DNA of 64,000 nucleotides from positions 8,019,084 to 8,083,083 of the forward strand of contig NC_062216.1 in NCBI RefSeq assembly GCF_902686445.1, written 5' to 3'. A model generated the notes under the pieces. That model ran no database searches and was not told the DNA's origin. It saw only the letters and a program-made list of their open reading frames with translations. The position numbers and the translations under genes are program-made. Positions 1 through 11,972 of this stretch are shown piece after piece. Position 1 is the first letter of the stretch. Each line of letters begins with the position of its first letter. Origin of the DNA: Sciurus carolinensis (lineage: Eukaryota > Chordata > Mammalia > Rodentia > Sciuridae).

Positions 1-639
1 ACACACAAAAGTATGTCCAACTGAAGCTTACTTATATGGTAAAATGCAGAAATTACTTAGAACTCTGAACATGGCCTTTTTTAAGGAGCAGTAATTTACC
101 ATATTTTACCACTGACATTATTCAGAATGGCTCACACGTGGTGGTATCCAAAGAACTGACTTTAGCCATTTGCATTATTGTGTTTAAATTCTCCACAACA
201 AATGATGCATCCCTCAATGCCTGCTTCAGGGGAGGCCGGCCGGTAGCTCTGTCCTCCCCATCTCTCTAAGCGATGGACAATTCCACAAAGATGACGCTTC
301 AAGAATTGTGTTAATTTAAATGAACAGCCTTGAAGTTGAGACTTTTTATTTTAGCTACAGGACTTCTCAGGTATGAAGGGTCAAAAAATGGAAAGTCGGT
401 TCCTTCCTTTTTATTAGATTTCAATGCTTAGGATTTTGAGAGCATGTTTTATAACTGAAGGGTTTGGGGCAGGGGGAGGTGTCAGTGTTCCCTGGCAGTA
501 AGGTAGGAATACAGGGAGTAAGGGAAATCCCTTGACAGCAGCCACGTTTCAGACTAGTGTTTGGCGCCCTCTGGTGGACAGTTTGAAAATATACCAATCA
601 GTTAGTGTGTAAGTCAGCTACAGATTACACAGGTTCCCC

Positions 640-845
640 AAGTACTATGAAACCCTTTGTGTACGTTACCTTCTCGCTACAACTGCCTATAAATTAGGCA
701 TATGCCTATAGATTTACTCATTAGTAAAACTGCTTCAGACAGCTCAAGTGAATTAGCCACAGCCACTCAGCTAGCCAGTGGCAGAGCCAGGATTCACACC
801 AAGTCTTGCCCAGGCTCCAAGCTCCAGAGCCCAAGTGCTTGAAGA
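640..845 (+). mobile_element. MIR SINE
   Basis: AGCCACAGCCACTCAGCTAG, then GTGGCAGAGCCAGGATTCAC and AAGCTCCAGAGCCC match MIR in sense orientation. The 5' half is poorly preserved. Confidence 0.65.
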
Positions 846-2294
846 GCCCCAGAACACTCCAGCGACCATCAGCACCTGGGGGCTAGAGAGTGCCTGGCTG
901 GAGCTGCACTCCCAGCACCATAAGGGTTTGCACAATGGTGATATTGAAATCTAAAACTAGGGTTTCTTGTATGTTCTCTGAAAGATTGTGATTTGCTCTC
1001 AAAAGTGCACCAGTGTGGCCTGGTTGGTCCTATTTTCTTCTTAGGCTTTTGTATGTTTTGCTCTGGTATTCTGAGGGTCATCCAGGATGGTGACCAGCCA
1101 ACATGTGCATCTTGAAACTCTTAGGAGGGAATTTGGACTGTCACGGTGATGAGAGGACACCAGTGATGGGTAATGCAGTGGTACTGACGTCCCGAAATGC
1201 CCAGGACGGGTCACAAGAGGCAACTGACCCAGGTCCCATAAAACTTTCTGACATCCTGCCAGACCTTGTAACAGACCTGCTATCACACAGATGGGATTTC
1301 AAGACCAGAGATGTGGTTTCTGTGATATATCGTCACATCCAGGTCCCAAGTCATGACAGGGACTTGTTTTGAATACACTGATAAATAAGCCCTGGATTAT
1401 TTGCTAGAATATCCTACTTCCTTATTTTCCTCCGCAATCCATAATTTTTGTTGGTATCTGATCCAGCCTTAAATTCAGGGATTTTCCTCCTTCTCCTATC
1501 TTATGCAAATCAGTCAGCTCTGTTAATAAATACTAGCTTTTATCCCCCCGTCCAGCTGTTCCTCTGCTTTCTCAATCTCTGTCCATCTAAAGAATAGCTC
1601 CTGATTTTCTGAATTTTTTTAAAATCCAAGGCTATTCATTAGAAACATTTCCAAGAAACGATTTCCTTACGTTCTGCGGTATAGTTATGTTTTAAAACAT
1701 AGTTTATTACTAGAAAATGTGAGGTTACAGTGAGGCCAAGAGATCAGGAGATGATTGCCATTGAAAAGATATTCTGTTCTCACAGCTCTCAGGAGGAAGG
1801 GGCACACCATGACGGGGGACCACACAAGGAGGCCCTGGCGTTGTCATGAAGGTGCGGGAGAGGGGGACAGTAGTCTGCAGGAAGAAATGGGAACGTCAGG
1901 TGGGCAAGCTCAGGATCTGGTGGTGCAGATCTTTTCAGGGGCCCTGGGGCATAGGGGTTCTCCCTAGTTGCCTAGTACCTGGTCCTGGGGTGATTAGGGC
2001 AGGTGTCTAGTGACATGGTCTGAGAACCCCATCAAGAAGAGTTGGGCTGTGACTGGTTTGCATTTGAAAAGCATGCTCACTCCTGGCCAAGCATGTATGC
2101 TATTTCTATGAATTGACTGACCCTGCAAAGCACAGCCCCTGCAAGGTCAGTAAGCCCAGAAGGCAAAGCATCAGAATACAGAAAAGACAAGACGCAGATA
2201 ATATACCACCTAAGTATTTACACATTGGATTGCATATTATTTTATTATAACCTAGTTGTACTTCAATTTCCCATTTCAGTTATAGGTAGGGCAT
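846..2294. other. Intergenic, nothing recognised
   Basis: Unique-looking non-coding sequence. Open frames are short and resemble no protein family I know. Confidence 0.5.
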
Positions 2295-2346
2295 CAGAGA
2301 GATTTTTTTTTCTTTTACTTTTATTTGCATTTATTTTATGCTGAAT
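2295..2346 (-). other. 3' UTR and poly(A) tail remnant of the RPL17 pseudogene
   Basis: On the minus strand the sequence after the stop runs into AATAAATGCAAATAAAAG and then an A-rich tail. This is the short 3' UTR expected for a ribosomal-protein mRNA and supports a retroposition origin. Confidence 0.7.
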
Positions 2347-2884
2347 TTACTCCCATGCCATAAGTTTTTGTTTCTTTAGTTTCCTCTGGGATGTCTTTTT
2401 CTTCTGGAACCTCCTCTTCTGGCTTAGGAGCAGTTTGTTCCTTTGCGGTGAGGATCATCTGTACATAGCAGGGGAGTTCAGGTATGGGTTCATCCAACTG
2501 TGAGCTCTGTAAGTACAGCAATACATCCTGGGTGCTTTGTTTACCCAAAACATTGGGGGTGTCCGATGACCAGAGAATCTACGTCCAAACCCTCGAGTTC
2601 AGCATTACTTTATGCATTTTTAAGCTTGTGCAGTAAAAATTCAGCACTCTGTTTGGGCCACCAACCCTGTGTCCATTCCCACTGTTCAGCCTGGGCACAC
2701 CTCCCAACTCCATTGCAACACTAGAACAGCACATATTTCTTCTGTAAAGTGACATCTCTCAGGTACTTGGTGGCTTTTCAGCTATGCATACCCTTTCTGG
2801 CCTGTGCAGTTTTTCACATGAAGGTGAACATGAAGATTTGCGTGATTTTGTGGGGTTTTCTGTGTCAAGAGATTAGAGAACCAT
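2347..2884 (-). pseudogene. RPL17P: RPL17 processed pseudogene
   Basis: The minus strand carries an intronless degenerate copy of ribosomal protein L17 (184 residues in the functional protein). It starts at ATG 2884 with a readable LDTENPTKS, then continues with [28 protein letters not shown] and [12 protein letters not shown]. The C-terminal part includes QMILTAKEQTAPKPEEEV. In-frame stops (one in place of a Glu codon after LHKLKNA, another near the N-terminus), a deletion near codon 20 and later frameshifts disable it. The stop equivalent is at 2347-2349. AATAAA-like signals and an A-rich tail (T run at about 2301-2312) lie beyond it. I did not find a clear target-site duplication. Confidence 0.92.
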
Positions 2885-2999
2885 TTTCACAGATCACCTT
2901 AGGCTGCGTACAGGAAGAGGAAGCCAGGGGTTCTTTAAAAATCATGTCTGTAGGCAGTTTCACCTGTGGTTTTAATTTCAGAAAAGAAAAGATGTTGGA

Positions 3000-3170
3000 A
3001 ATATCTATTATAAAATGGGGCACAGGATCTGATGAGATTGGAGTCACTGACATTTTACAGATGAGAAAACCAAAGTCCAAGAAGTCACATGAGTCTCCCA
3101 GAACCACACAACCCAGATTAGCAAAATGGTAGAACCCAACACAAATTCCAGCCCAATAGCCTGGTACCCC
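3000..3170 (+). mobile_element. MIR SINE
   Basis: TTTTACAGATGAGAAAACC, AGAACCACACAACC and CCAATAGCCTGG are MIR-like. Confidence 0.5.
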
Positions 3171-3616
3171 AAGACTTTCTTTGTTACCAAGTGGCCCTGC
3201 TTCCTTAGTTGAGTAAAAATTCCAGAAAGATAGTGTTAACTAACATCTTCTGTGAATACATTTATCAAAACAATTTAGTGTTTTCTCTGTCAGCAAGACA
3301 AGAGGCTGAACACTCATTCCACTCTCTGAACCCTCTGCTTTTTCTTTGGCTCTGCGGCTTCCTCACTGGTCAAATGGGGACACAGGTTTGCTTTCTGCCT
3401 CTCGAATCCTCTGAACATGCCAACCTCCCTGGGAAGGCTGTCCTAACAGTGAGATCATACCTTTCTCTCAAGCACTTTGCTCAAGGCTGTGATACCCTCA
3501 GTGGGTGCTTCTCAAGCATGCAAACCCACTGAGGTCCCGGCATACACAGAGTGGGTGCTTCCAAGAAACCCCAGCTGATGCTGAGCCTGCTGGAACACAA
3601 GGCCTTCCACTAACAG

Positions 3617-4195
3617 GATTGTCTTGGTCTGCCTTCAGTTGCTAGTAAAACATACCACAGATGGGGTCAGTCATCAGGAAGAGGTGACTCAGGGTTCAGG
3701 TCCTTGGACCTCATTTGGTGAGGGCCATCCCACGGGCAGAGTTCTGAGGTGGTGCAGAGCATCAAGTGGTGAGACAAGGAGTACAGGAGAGAGACACAGC
3801 CACGCTGGCATATGGTACACCCACTCTCCAAATGACTGTCACCACGAATCACTGAAAGCATTGACCCATCCACCAGGGCAGAGCCTGAATCATCTTTCTG
3901 TTGTTTCAGTTTTGGTGCTGGAGATTGAACCCAGGGGCACTCTACCACTGAGCTACATCCCCAGCCCTTTAAAATTTTTATTTTGAGACAGGGTCTTGCT
4001 AAGTTGCTGAGGCTGACCTTGAACTCATGATCCTTTTGCCTCAGCCTCCCAAGTAGCTGGGATTACAGGCATATGCCTCCATGTCTGATTCCCGAATTAT
4101 CCCTTACAGGTTCCATTGGGTCTTACCTCAATAAATCTCAATGGAGATTAGATTTCAACCTGAGTTATGGAGGAGACAAACCATATTTAAACCAT
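3617..4195 (-). mobile_element. MaLR-type LTR fossil, interrupted by a B1-dID SINE
   Basis: The left end (TGTCTTGGTCTGCCTTCAG, then ACATACCACAGATGGGG) and the right end (GAGTTATGGAGGAGACAAAC and following) resemble the two ends of MST/MLT-type ERVL-MaLR LTRs read in antisense. The B1-dID at 3909-4088 lies inside it. The copy is diverged and has no coding capacity. Confidence 0.6.
3909..4088 (-). mobile_element. B1-dID SINE (dimer of 7SL-derived B1 and ID-like unit)
   Basis: Read on the minus strand it has the B1 half (GGATTACAG / CTCAGCCTCCCAAG in the + strand text) followed by the dID half (GATTGAACCCAGGGGCACTC in the + strand text). The two halves are joined by the usual TTTTGAGACAGGGTC linker. 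It is nested in the MaLR LTR. Confidence 0.85.
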
Positions 4196-4198
4196 TAG

Positions 4199-4392
4199 CA
4201 CCAATGGTTCCCAAACCAGGCTTCTTATCAGAGGCGTCTGAGTGACTTTTGAAAAACACATCTTTTTGGCCCCATCCCAGCCCTATCCTACACCTCTTCC
4301 ACCAGAGGCCAGGAACTGGAATTTCTAGAAATGCTGCAGGTTAACTCTGATAATTAGCCAGATTTTGAAGTACTCTCCCAAACAACAACTGA
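4199..4392 (+). mobile_element. MER5-like fossil
   Basis: CAATGGTTCCCAAACCAGG near the left end and ACTGGAATTTCTAG in the interior are reminiscent of MER5-type elements. Boundaries are poor. Confidence 0.35.
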
Positions 4393-5114
4393 CTTGGTGT
4401 GCAACTGTTATAACTTAATTTGAAACTTGCCTTCTGGATGTGAGTCCCCTGCAGTTGTTGCAAACCCAGAGCAATCGTGACACACCAGCCAGATAACTGT
4501 CCCTTCTTACACAATTACAGGACTCCAGAAGACAGGAAAATGACCCAGAACAATCTTGCGGTGTCGGTATCTTTTTTATGTGTACTTGTACACCTCTTAA
4601 GACAATAGTAGAAGTTGCCAGAAACCCAAAGCAAGACATTTTAAAAACCAGGGCTTTGATATATATTTTACAAAAGTTTATGTTTGCATAATTATGAGTG
4701 TCCTGCAATCTCTTGGACCCAACTCTGTGCCAGTCAATGGCTTCAAGTCATCCTGGTCCTTGACCCAACCTAAGAGAAAGCAAAGTCTCAAACAGTCTAT
4801 ACCCTCCTTCCTCAGATAATGTGGGAGACAGCGAGGAGAATCTCCCAATAAGATTGCTCTTCTGAGCTAGAAAAGCACTTCTAAAAGATCTCCAAAAGAG
4901 CACCAGAGAACTGCAGCAGTGAACTGAGCCACTCGCAGGCCTAGTTCATCCACTGTGATGAAGAAGCGCCAGGACCCAGGTGGGAGGATCCAGATGGGTG
5001 GTCGGTTCTGTGAAGAACACCTTGGAAATGCACTTGGGAGGACAAGAGGCTCTAAAAGCAGGGTCTTCGTCCTGCCCAGCATGGCTGGAGACCAGAGGAG
5101 TGCTGTCTTCAGCC

Positions 5115-5508
5115 TGTCTTAGTCCATTTCCTGGGGATTGAGCCCAGGGCCTCGCACAGGTCCAGCAAGCATCCTTCCCGTGAGCCACAGCTCAGCCTTT
5201 GTAAGGTTTTTAAAAGGGTCTTTTTGGCTCATGGCTCCGAGGTCCAAGAGCTACTTCCAGACTCTGACGGGGATGTGCTCCATCATGTCAGAAAAGCAAG
5301 AAAGCAAGCAAGGGCGTGTAGGAGAGACCACGTGGTACCAGGGCCACTTTCTAGCAACCCGCTCTGGCATAACCGCCCACCCTCAAGGTCACTACATCAG
5401 TACCCGCAGGATGCTGGTGCCTCCGGGACCTAATTACCACCACCCAACACCATTACCTTGGGGAACTGCTCTCCAATACTGGCACAAACCATATTTAAAC
5501 CATTGCAA
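5115..5508 (-). mobile_element. MaLR-type LTR fossil with an ID-like insertion
   Basis: It begins TGTCTTAGTCCATTTCC and ends in ACAAACCATATTTAAACC, as does the LTR at 3.6-4.2 kb. The interior is diverged. An ID-like segment (about 5130-5198, GGGGATTGAGCCCAGGGCC) interrupts it. Same orientation and apparently the same group as the LTR about 1 kb to the left. Confidence 0.5.
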
Positions 5509-5624
5509 GGTCCATCCACGCCCCCCAGAGAATGCACCTCCTGTCTGAGAAGAAAATAGAGTGTCATTCAGGTGTGGGGGCGGGGTGCAGTTCCACAGGC
5601 AGCTACTCAGGGACCCACTAGCCT

Positions 5625-5735
5625 GACCCTAAGCTCCATGAGGCAGGACTGGTGTGTGTGGGTCACCCACCTCCCCAGCACCCAGCACAGTGCCTGGCTC
5701 AGGGCAGCTTCTCTATGAACACTTGTTAACCAGTC
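5625..5735 (+). mobile_element. L2 LINE 3' end
   Basis: CTAAGCTCCATGAGGCAGG, CCCCAGCACCCAGCACAGTG, CCTGGCTCAGGGCAGC and TATGAACACTTGTTAACC match the L2 3' end. Confidence 0.65.
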
Positions 5736-5912
5736 AGGTGGTACTTTGTTTTTAAATTCTTAAGTTTCCTTGACTGGTGAACTTCGAGCTACCCTGGGTT
5801 AACTGAGAAGGAAGTGATAAAGTGGAACATGGTATGTGATTATTTTTCCACATCCTTCTGGAGTTAGGACTTTATGGTGAGACGAAGTTTTTTTATTTTG
5901 TTTTGTTTTGTG

Positions 5913-5980
5913 CAGGGGATTGAAGGGCTTTGGGTGCATGCTCAGCACATGCTGTACCACTGAGCTATAACTCTAACCCC
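5913..5980 (-). mobile_element. ID SINE, degraded
   Basis: CAGGGGATTGAAGGGCTTTG ... CACTGAGCTATAACTCTAACCC, preceded by a TTTTG-rich tail from about 5888. Confidence 0.75.
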
Positions 5981-6982
5981 CTTATATTATCTTTATTTCA
6001 CGTTGTATTAAGTATGACTTTTTATTCGGCGCCTTGACATCTGGGGCCATGCTGCCCTCCCAGGCCTGGCCAGTTCCCAGATCTATCAAACCACTCTCTT
6101 TCCAACCAAGCATGCTTTTCAAATGCAAACAAACTAACCCAGAGCTATACTCCCACCCATCTCTTCTATGGTGGCTCACCCTCTGGGCCACTAGCCACCT
6201 GCTCTGAGCACTTAAGGCCAGGCACCTGACAACTAGGGACATTCGTGCACCCAAGAGCCACCTGAGTTATACAACCAGCCAAACTTGAAGCTGCTCACCC
6301 AGCCTCTAGATGTACTGCGAGGGTCTTTGCATGGCAAACAACCCCAGAAGAGAGCAACGGTGTTACCCTCCACAGCGAAGGGCAAGTGCGTTTGTTGTTT
6401 GATATGATCAGGAAACATCTTCAAGAGCAAAGTTCAGGCAAATTTACTGCTTATTATAAAAGACGGGCTTTCCAAATTCAAGCTTCTTCTCCAGGAAGTC
6501 TACTCACTGTGTCTGGTAGCACCTGGCCCTTGACTCGTTGTCCTGCCGGACCTGGGACTAGGGAGACAAAGCCAAATTCTGATACTTGGTTATTGCTATA
6601 GTTGTAAGTAACAGAGTGCTTTGTCTCTGACCCTGGAGTCTTGTATCTTCTACCGGCATCCATAAAAGCATGCCAGGCTAACAAGTTAGCTTGCAAGTAG
6701 GGTAAAATTTCATCCCCTGCCCAACCCTTGACGTTCCTAAACACCAGTCTCTTGGATCTGCAGGAAAAGGGACCTACTCCTGGTTTGCTCCTTCTCTGCC
6801 TCCGGTGGCTGAGGATGGACTCCTTGAGGGACTGCCGTGTGTGCACCTCTGGAAGGATGGGCATCAGGAGGAGTCAGAACCAGGCTGCTTGTGCAACAGA
6901 AAGGCTGTTGACAAATGAGCCACAGTGGCCCCATCGTCAGCACAGCCAAGGGGAAAGAGGAACTTCCTTTTGGGAAAGCCCC

Positions 6983-7357
6983 TGTATCAGTCTGCTCAGG
7001 CCACCATTACAAAATGCCATAGATGGGTGGCTTAAACCACAGAATTGACTTTGCCACAGTTCTGGAGGTGGAATTCCAGATCAAGGTGGCAGCAGATTCG
7101 GTTCCTGGTGAGGGCTCTCTCCCTGGCTTGCAGATAGCTGCCTCCTTGCTTTGTCCTCATGTGGCCTTTGCCTGCTTGTGCGTGGTCAAGCTCTTGTGTC
7201 CCTTCTTCCTGTAAGAACACCAGCCCTATCAGACTACAGCCTCATGGTCATTTAACCATAACTACCTCCCTAAAGGTCCTATCTCCAAATACAGTCACAT
7301 TAGGGGTTAGGGTCTCAACACATGAATTTGGGAAGGGACACAGTTCAATCCCTGGCA
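6983..7357 (-). mobile_element. MaLR LTR (MST/THE1-like), solo
   Basis: A 375-bp segment starts TGTATCAGTCTGCTCAGGCC and ends TTCAATCCCTGGCA, giving TG...CA termini when read on either strand. Internal blocks (CACAGTTCTGGAGG, TGTCCTCATGTGGCC, CCAAATACAGTCACATTAGG, CATGAATTTGGG) match the antisense of mammalian MaLR LTRs. The flanking 5-mers GCCCC and ACCCC may be a decayed target-site duplication. Confidence 0.8.
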
Positions 7358-9837
7358 ACCCCCAGGACACCATGAGGTAATTCAACTACAATTACACTCA
7401 TTTTATGAACATGATCCAACATCTTCAATCATTTACCTGGGGGAGGTAAAGCAAGAGTCAGGTCCCCTGGAAGACAAATGGAGAGAAGTACCAGAAAATG
7501 TAGCAGCCCTTTAGCTTCTGGTGGTTTCCTACGGTTTTCTCCATGTTTTTTGGCTGGTGAAGTCACCACCTCATGTCACAGTGTCTTCCTACAGATGGCT
7601 GCTGCGGACTATGAGTTGGAGAAAGGGCAGGAGAGAACTGGTTATACAAGCCCCATCTGCATCACGGTGTGAAGACACACAGAGGAACCAGCTAACCCCA
7701 GGGGAAGAACTCGGAACCCTCTAAGCTGATCCCTCACGTTTGAGGTCGCACTGGCCACAGCTCCTGAGCTTGCTCTAAGGACATCCTCTGATCCTTCTGG
7801 GCTTTGTGGCCAGGCCTGCCCACTTGAAAACCCCAGCCCCTGCCATCCCTTGACTCTGTTCCCTCCTGTCCCCACCTTCACCCGATCCCTTCCTTCTGCC
7901 TGCAAGCCCCCTCTCTCCCTCCTTTCTTGGCTAATACCACCAAGACTTACCTTGAGCACCGACTTTTCTAAACTTGAATCTCTGGTAAATTGAAATAGAG
8001 AGTTTGTCCCTGGCATGCTCAGTGACATCTTTCCAGGGGACTTGACCTCCTAAGAACCAGAACTGATGGCTTTGAAGGTGCTTAATCTTTCAGGTAAGAA
8101 ACAAATCCCAGGATTCACAGCCTCATTAGTTGGAACAGATCATGTTTCTCTTTGGTTCCATAGCACCTCATATTTGCTTAGGGGGTAGCATGTGCCAAGG
8201 GTGTGCTGAGAAATTAACATGGCCTAATTCCCATCATATCTCCATAAAGTAATACTGCTATTGCCGACATGGAAACTGAGGTTTAGAGAGGTTGAGGCAT
8301 GTGCTGAACACCCAGCTGGTGAGAGTCGGCATTGGGGATCTAATTGAGTGGCACTGACTCCGGTACCCTGTCTCTTAACCATGGAGCCCTGCACCTTATT
8401 CTGCAAAGGTCCACCAGGGCCTTATCAGCAGGACTGCAGAGCTAGGTAGAGATGGAGCCTGGGAGGCATCAAGTAAGTGCTCAACACCTATCATAGGGAG
8501 CCTGATAAGAAGGGGATCCAGGATGCAAGATTACTGCAAGGAACCACAGGGTTTGTGAAACAGAGAGTGCGTAGAAGCCCCACCAGAATCCTTGATGAGT
8601 GGGGTTCATTTTGCTCAGAGGTGACAAAGTCTCCACATCCTGAGAAAAGACGTTGGCAAGGCAAATGCATAAAGCCCTTGCTGCATACCTGGATCTTTCC
8701 TCCATGACTGCAGAGGGGAACTGGTGCCTACGTGCTTTCCCACATACAGACAGGACTTTTGGTGCCTCAAAGGGACATCTGTTCAATGCTCTTAAGCACC
8801 TGCCAGACAGGGAGCTTTAGATGTGCTTCTTAGATAAGTGGATTTTCTTTCTTTTTTTTTTTTTTTCTCATTGCAAATTGCTGAGTGACACTAGCTTAGA
8901 TCCTCCCTGGGCCTGCAGTCTCCTGGCTGCGTCACCTGAAAGCTCCTCTTTGAGGGAAACAGCCTGCTGGGGCCTTTTGGACAACACGGTTACATGTGCT
9001 CCTTTATTTCACACCCATGTCTTTGAATCATTCTTTTCAGATGGATGTATTGGCGCCTTAGATAATAGATGGAAATGTGAGCTGGTTACAGTTCCCGTGT
9101 GGCATCAGCGTGTGTACCGTGTTTCCTCCTGATTCCTCTGCTCCCCACCCCCACCCCGCTCACTTTTTCACTTTTGCATCTTTTTCTGGTTCTTGGGAGG
9201 AAAATGTAAAAAGAAAACGTCACCTGCCTAAGAAAGCTCTTGCTCACCACCCTCCTCCCGATGTTTTTATAAGAGAAGGTGGGGGACTCGGGGCTCCAGT
9301 CCTACCACTCACTTCTCCGCCAGTGTGAGTATCCTGCCGCTGCCTGCACCCTCTCCCCTTCCCCATGGCTGCACCCTTTCCCACCAGGACCATTGCATCC
9401 CTTCACCTTCCCCAAGACACCTGCAGCCTTCAGTGTTGCCCTGAAATCCACCTCCCACTCCACAACCAGTGGTATCACTCAACAGCTGCAAACTGGGCTG
9501 GACCAGTCTCCCACCTCATCCTTCCCTGGCTCCCTCGGACCTGCGGGACACGTTCACCTCCAGGCCATGGCACCCTCTCGCCCTCCCGCTCTTCTCCAGC
9601 ACGCCACGTGGCTTCAAGTTTTTCCACAGATGCACATGGCTCCTCTATCTTCCCCAAAAGGTCTTTCCCTCTCCGTCTACCTGGTACACTCCTCATCACT
9701 CCTCAGGACAGGACTCAATCATTGCTTATTCTTGTTCACCTCAGGCCCCCCAGCTGAGGCTGATAGCCTGTCTGAGGCTGCTCAGCAAACCTGCCTCACG
9801 CCCCTGGGTGTCTCTGAGGTTGGATGCTCCCTGTTTG
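7358..9837. other. Intergenic; only a MIR (8180-8400) recognised
   Basis: A pyrimidine-rich stretch at 9300-9750 contains overlapping open frames on both strands (up to about 200 codons) with no family resemblance; treated as compositional. It may hold an old L2, but I could not confirm it. Confidence 0.45.
8180..8400 (+). mobile_element. MIR SINE
   Basis: CATGTGCCAAGGGTGTGCTG, ACATGGAAACTGAGGTTTAG, CCAGCTGGTGAGAGTCGGC and TCTCTTAACCATGGAGCC follow the MIR order. Confidence 0.65.
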
Positions 9838-9912
9838 TTTTGTGGTGCTGGTATCAACCCAGGGCCTTGCACATGCCAGGTAAGTGCTGACCACTGGGCT
9901 ACACCCCAGCCA
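9838..9912 (-). mobile_element. ID SINE
   Basis: GTGGTGCTGGTATCAACCC, GGGCCTTGCACATGCCAGG and GGGCTACACCCCAGCC: antisense ID. Confidence 0.8.
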
Positions 9913-9949
9913 GCTCCCTGCTTTCTGCCCGTGGAATTGTGTGGTCTCT

Positions 9950-11340
9950 GTTCATTTGTGTCTGGCTGCTTTTCACTCAACATTGTGCATGTGAGAGTTC
10001 CCCTTGCTGTGCTGTGTGGCTGTGTTCATCCATGCTCATTGCTCTATAGTAGTTCTTAAAGTGAAATACCCATTTCTTCACATGCCAGTGTTTGACAGCT
10101 GTGAATACAGCAGCCATAGGTTTTCTTACAAATGTCTTTGGGTGAGGATGTGTACATTTTAAGGGAAGGTGTGGGTCCAGGAATGGAGACCCTGGGCTAT
10201 AGAACATGCACATGCTCAGCTTTAGAGACCACAGAACAGTTCTTCAAAGTGGTTATACCAATACACCACTCAACAGTGTACTGGAGTTCTGGATCTGCTT
10301 AGTATTTTCTGTCCTTTTCGTTCTCGCTGTTCTGCCTGGTAGAGGTTATGTCTCATTTCAGATTGAACTTGCATTTCCCTGATGACAAATTAGTGCTACC
10401 ACCTTTTCACAAAGTTTGTTGCCCATTTGAATATCTTTCCCTGGAGGAGGCTGTACATGTCTTTTGGCCATATTTCCATTGCATGCCTTTTCATATAAAA
10501 GGAGTTATAACTTCTGGATAAAGGATTTTGTTGTATGTATGAGTTACAGTTTGCTTCTCCCATTCTAGGGGTCATCTTTGATTCCTTTAATTCTTTTTTG
10601 GGGGCTCATGAGTGCTAGCGACTTGACCTAGAGGCACTCAACCACAGGGTCTTGCTGAGTTGCTGAGGGACCTCTCTAAGTTGCTGAGGCTGCTCTCAAA
10701 CTTCTGATCCTCCTGTCTCAGTTGCCTGAGTTCTTGGAATTACAGGTGTGCACCACCACACCCAGCTGATTCTTTTAATTCTTAATTTTAATGTATTGTA
10801 TATAAAATTATTTTATTTAATATTTCCAAATTGATCATTTTCCCCTTATGTCTACTGCCTTTTACACACATCTTTTAAAACATCTTGTCTGTATCAAAGT
10901 AGTAAAAATGTAGTAAAAATGTCCTGTCATTTTTTTTCTCTTCAATCTGTATTATTTTACTACATGTTTGGATATGCAATTCATCTGAAGTGATGGTTTT
11001 TGTTTGGTGTGAAGTAAGAATCATGGTTAACTTTTCCCAATATGGAGATCAATCCATATGGGGACCATCTACTGAGCCATCTACTGAAAGATCACCCTAC
11101 CCCACCGCACTTCGGTATCCCCTTTACTGTGTTGTAATTTATTGACCACACATGTGTGAGCCTGCTTCTGGAATCTGTTTGTTCCATTGGTCTACTTGTC
11201 TATGCATCAATTCTTCACTGTTACAGATTTCAACAGGTCTTAATACTGGCAGTATAAATCCTCCAACTTGTCTTGAAACTTTCCTCCAAACCAGGAACAA
11301 GTCGAGGTTATCCTTGACCTACACTTCCATTCAGTATTGT
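9950..11340 (-). mobile_element. Old L1 (L1M-type) remnant, interrupted by a B1-dID
   Basis: Read antisense, the blocks CACAGTGTACT... are degraded, but the order TTCTCCCATTCTAGGGGTC, then GGTGTGAAGTAAGAATCATGG, then GTTCCATTGGTCTACTTGTC and AGTATAAATCC follows antisense L1 ORF2 sequence. No open frame survives. The SINE at 10595-10775 splits it. Confidence 0.7.
10595..10775 (-). mobile_element. B1-dID SINE nested in L1M
   Basis: Minus-strand dimer: a dID remnant on the left (GACTTGACCTAGAGGCACTC), B1 on the right ending GTGTGCACCACCACACCCAG. Near-copies of TTTAATTCTT flank it (about 10583 and 10777), a likely target-site duplication. Confidence 0.75.
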
Positions 11341-11678
11341 CCTGGTGGTCCCAGGCCACACAGAAGGGAAGAGGGGAAATGCATGAGGGGTGGAATGAAA
11401 GAAAACAACCAGGGTTCTCAGTGCGATTGCATGATAAATAATTTTAGCAAGGCTATCAGACAGAGGCAATACATAAGCATCCACTGCATTTCTACATAAC
11501 AATAAAAATTTCTAAATACTATCATTTACATTTAAAAACGTCGGACTGCAAGCTTCGACATGGAACACTACAAAAATCTATCAAGAAATTATAGAAAGTC
11601 ACCTAAAAATGGAAAAACCACCTAAATAAATGGAGAGAGAATTTCCATGTTCTTGGGTAGAAAGATGCAACATTTATG

Positions 11679-11800
11679 GACTGGAGTATATCAGTGGTAG
11701 AGCATTTGCCTAGCACGCATGAGGCCCTGGGTTCCATTTCCAGCACTGCAAAAAAGGAAAAAAAACAAAAAATGAAAGAAAAGAAAAGAAAGAAAGAGAG
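11679..11800 (+). mobile_element. ID SINE with A-rich tail
   Basis: CTGGAGTATATCAGTGGTAG, AGCATTTGCCTAGCACGC, GGGTTCCATTTCCAGCACTG followed by a long A/GAAAA tail. Confidence 0.85.
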
Positions 11801-11839
11801 GTGTAGCATTCCTTGTAGTCTTATCTAAATCCCAACAAA

Positions 11840-11896
11840 GTGTGTGCATGTGTGTGTGTGTGTGTGTGTGTGTGCGTGCGTACGTGTGCATGCATC
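11840..11896. repeat. (TG)n microsatellite
   Basis: About 57 bp of TG dinucleotides with CG and TA interruptions towards the right. Lies between two ID elements. Confidence 0.95.
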
Positions 11897-11972
11897 AGAA
11901 CACATATAGAAGCTCTCCAAACAGTGGATGAAAAATGACAGCACATCCTTTCCACAAAAGAAGGAAAAAATG

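Noticed and set aside
5138..5548. A 136-codon open frame beginning near the ID-like segment
   Set aside because: It covers a decayed MaLR LTR with an inserted SINE and has no protein resemblance.
9279..10059. Overlapping open frames of about 200 codons
   Set aside because: Pro/Ser/Leu-rich translations of a pyrimidine-rich stretch, running into an ID SINE and the L1 remnant; no conserved domain.
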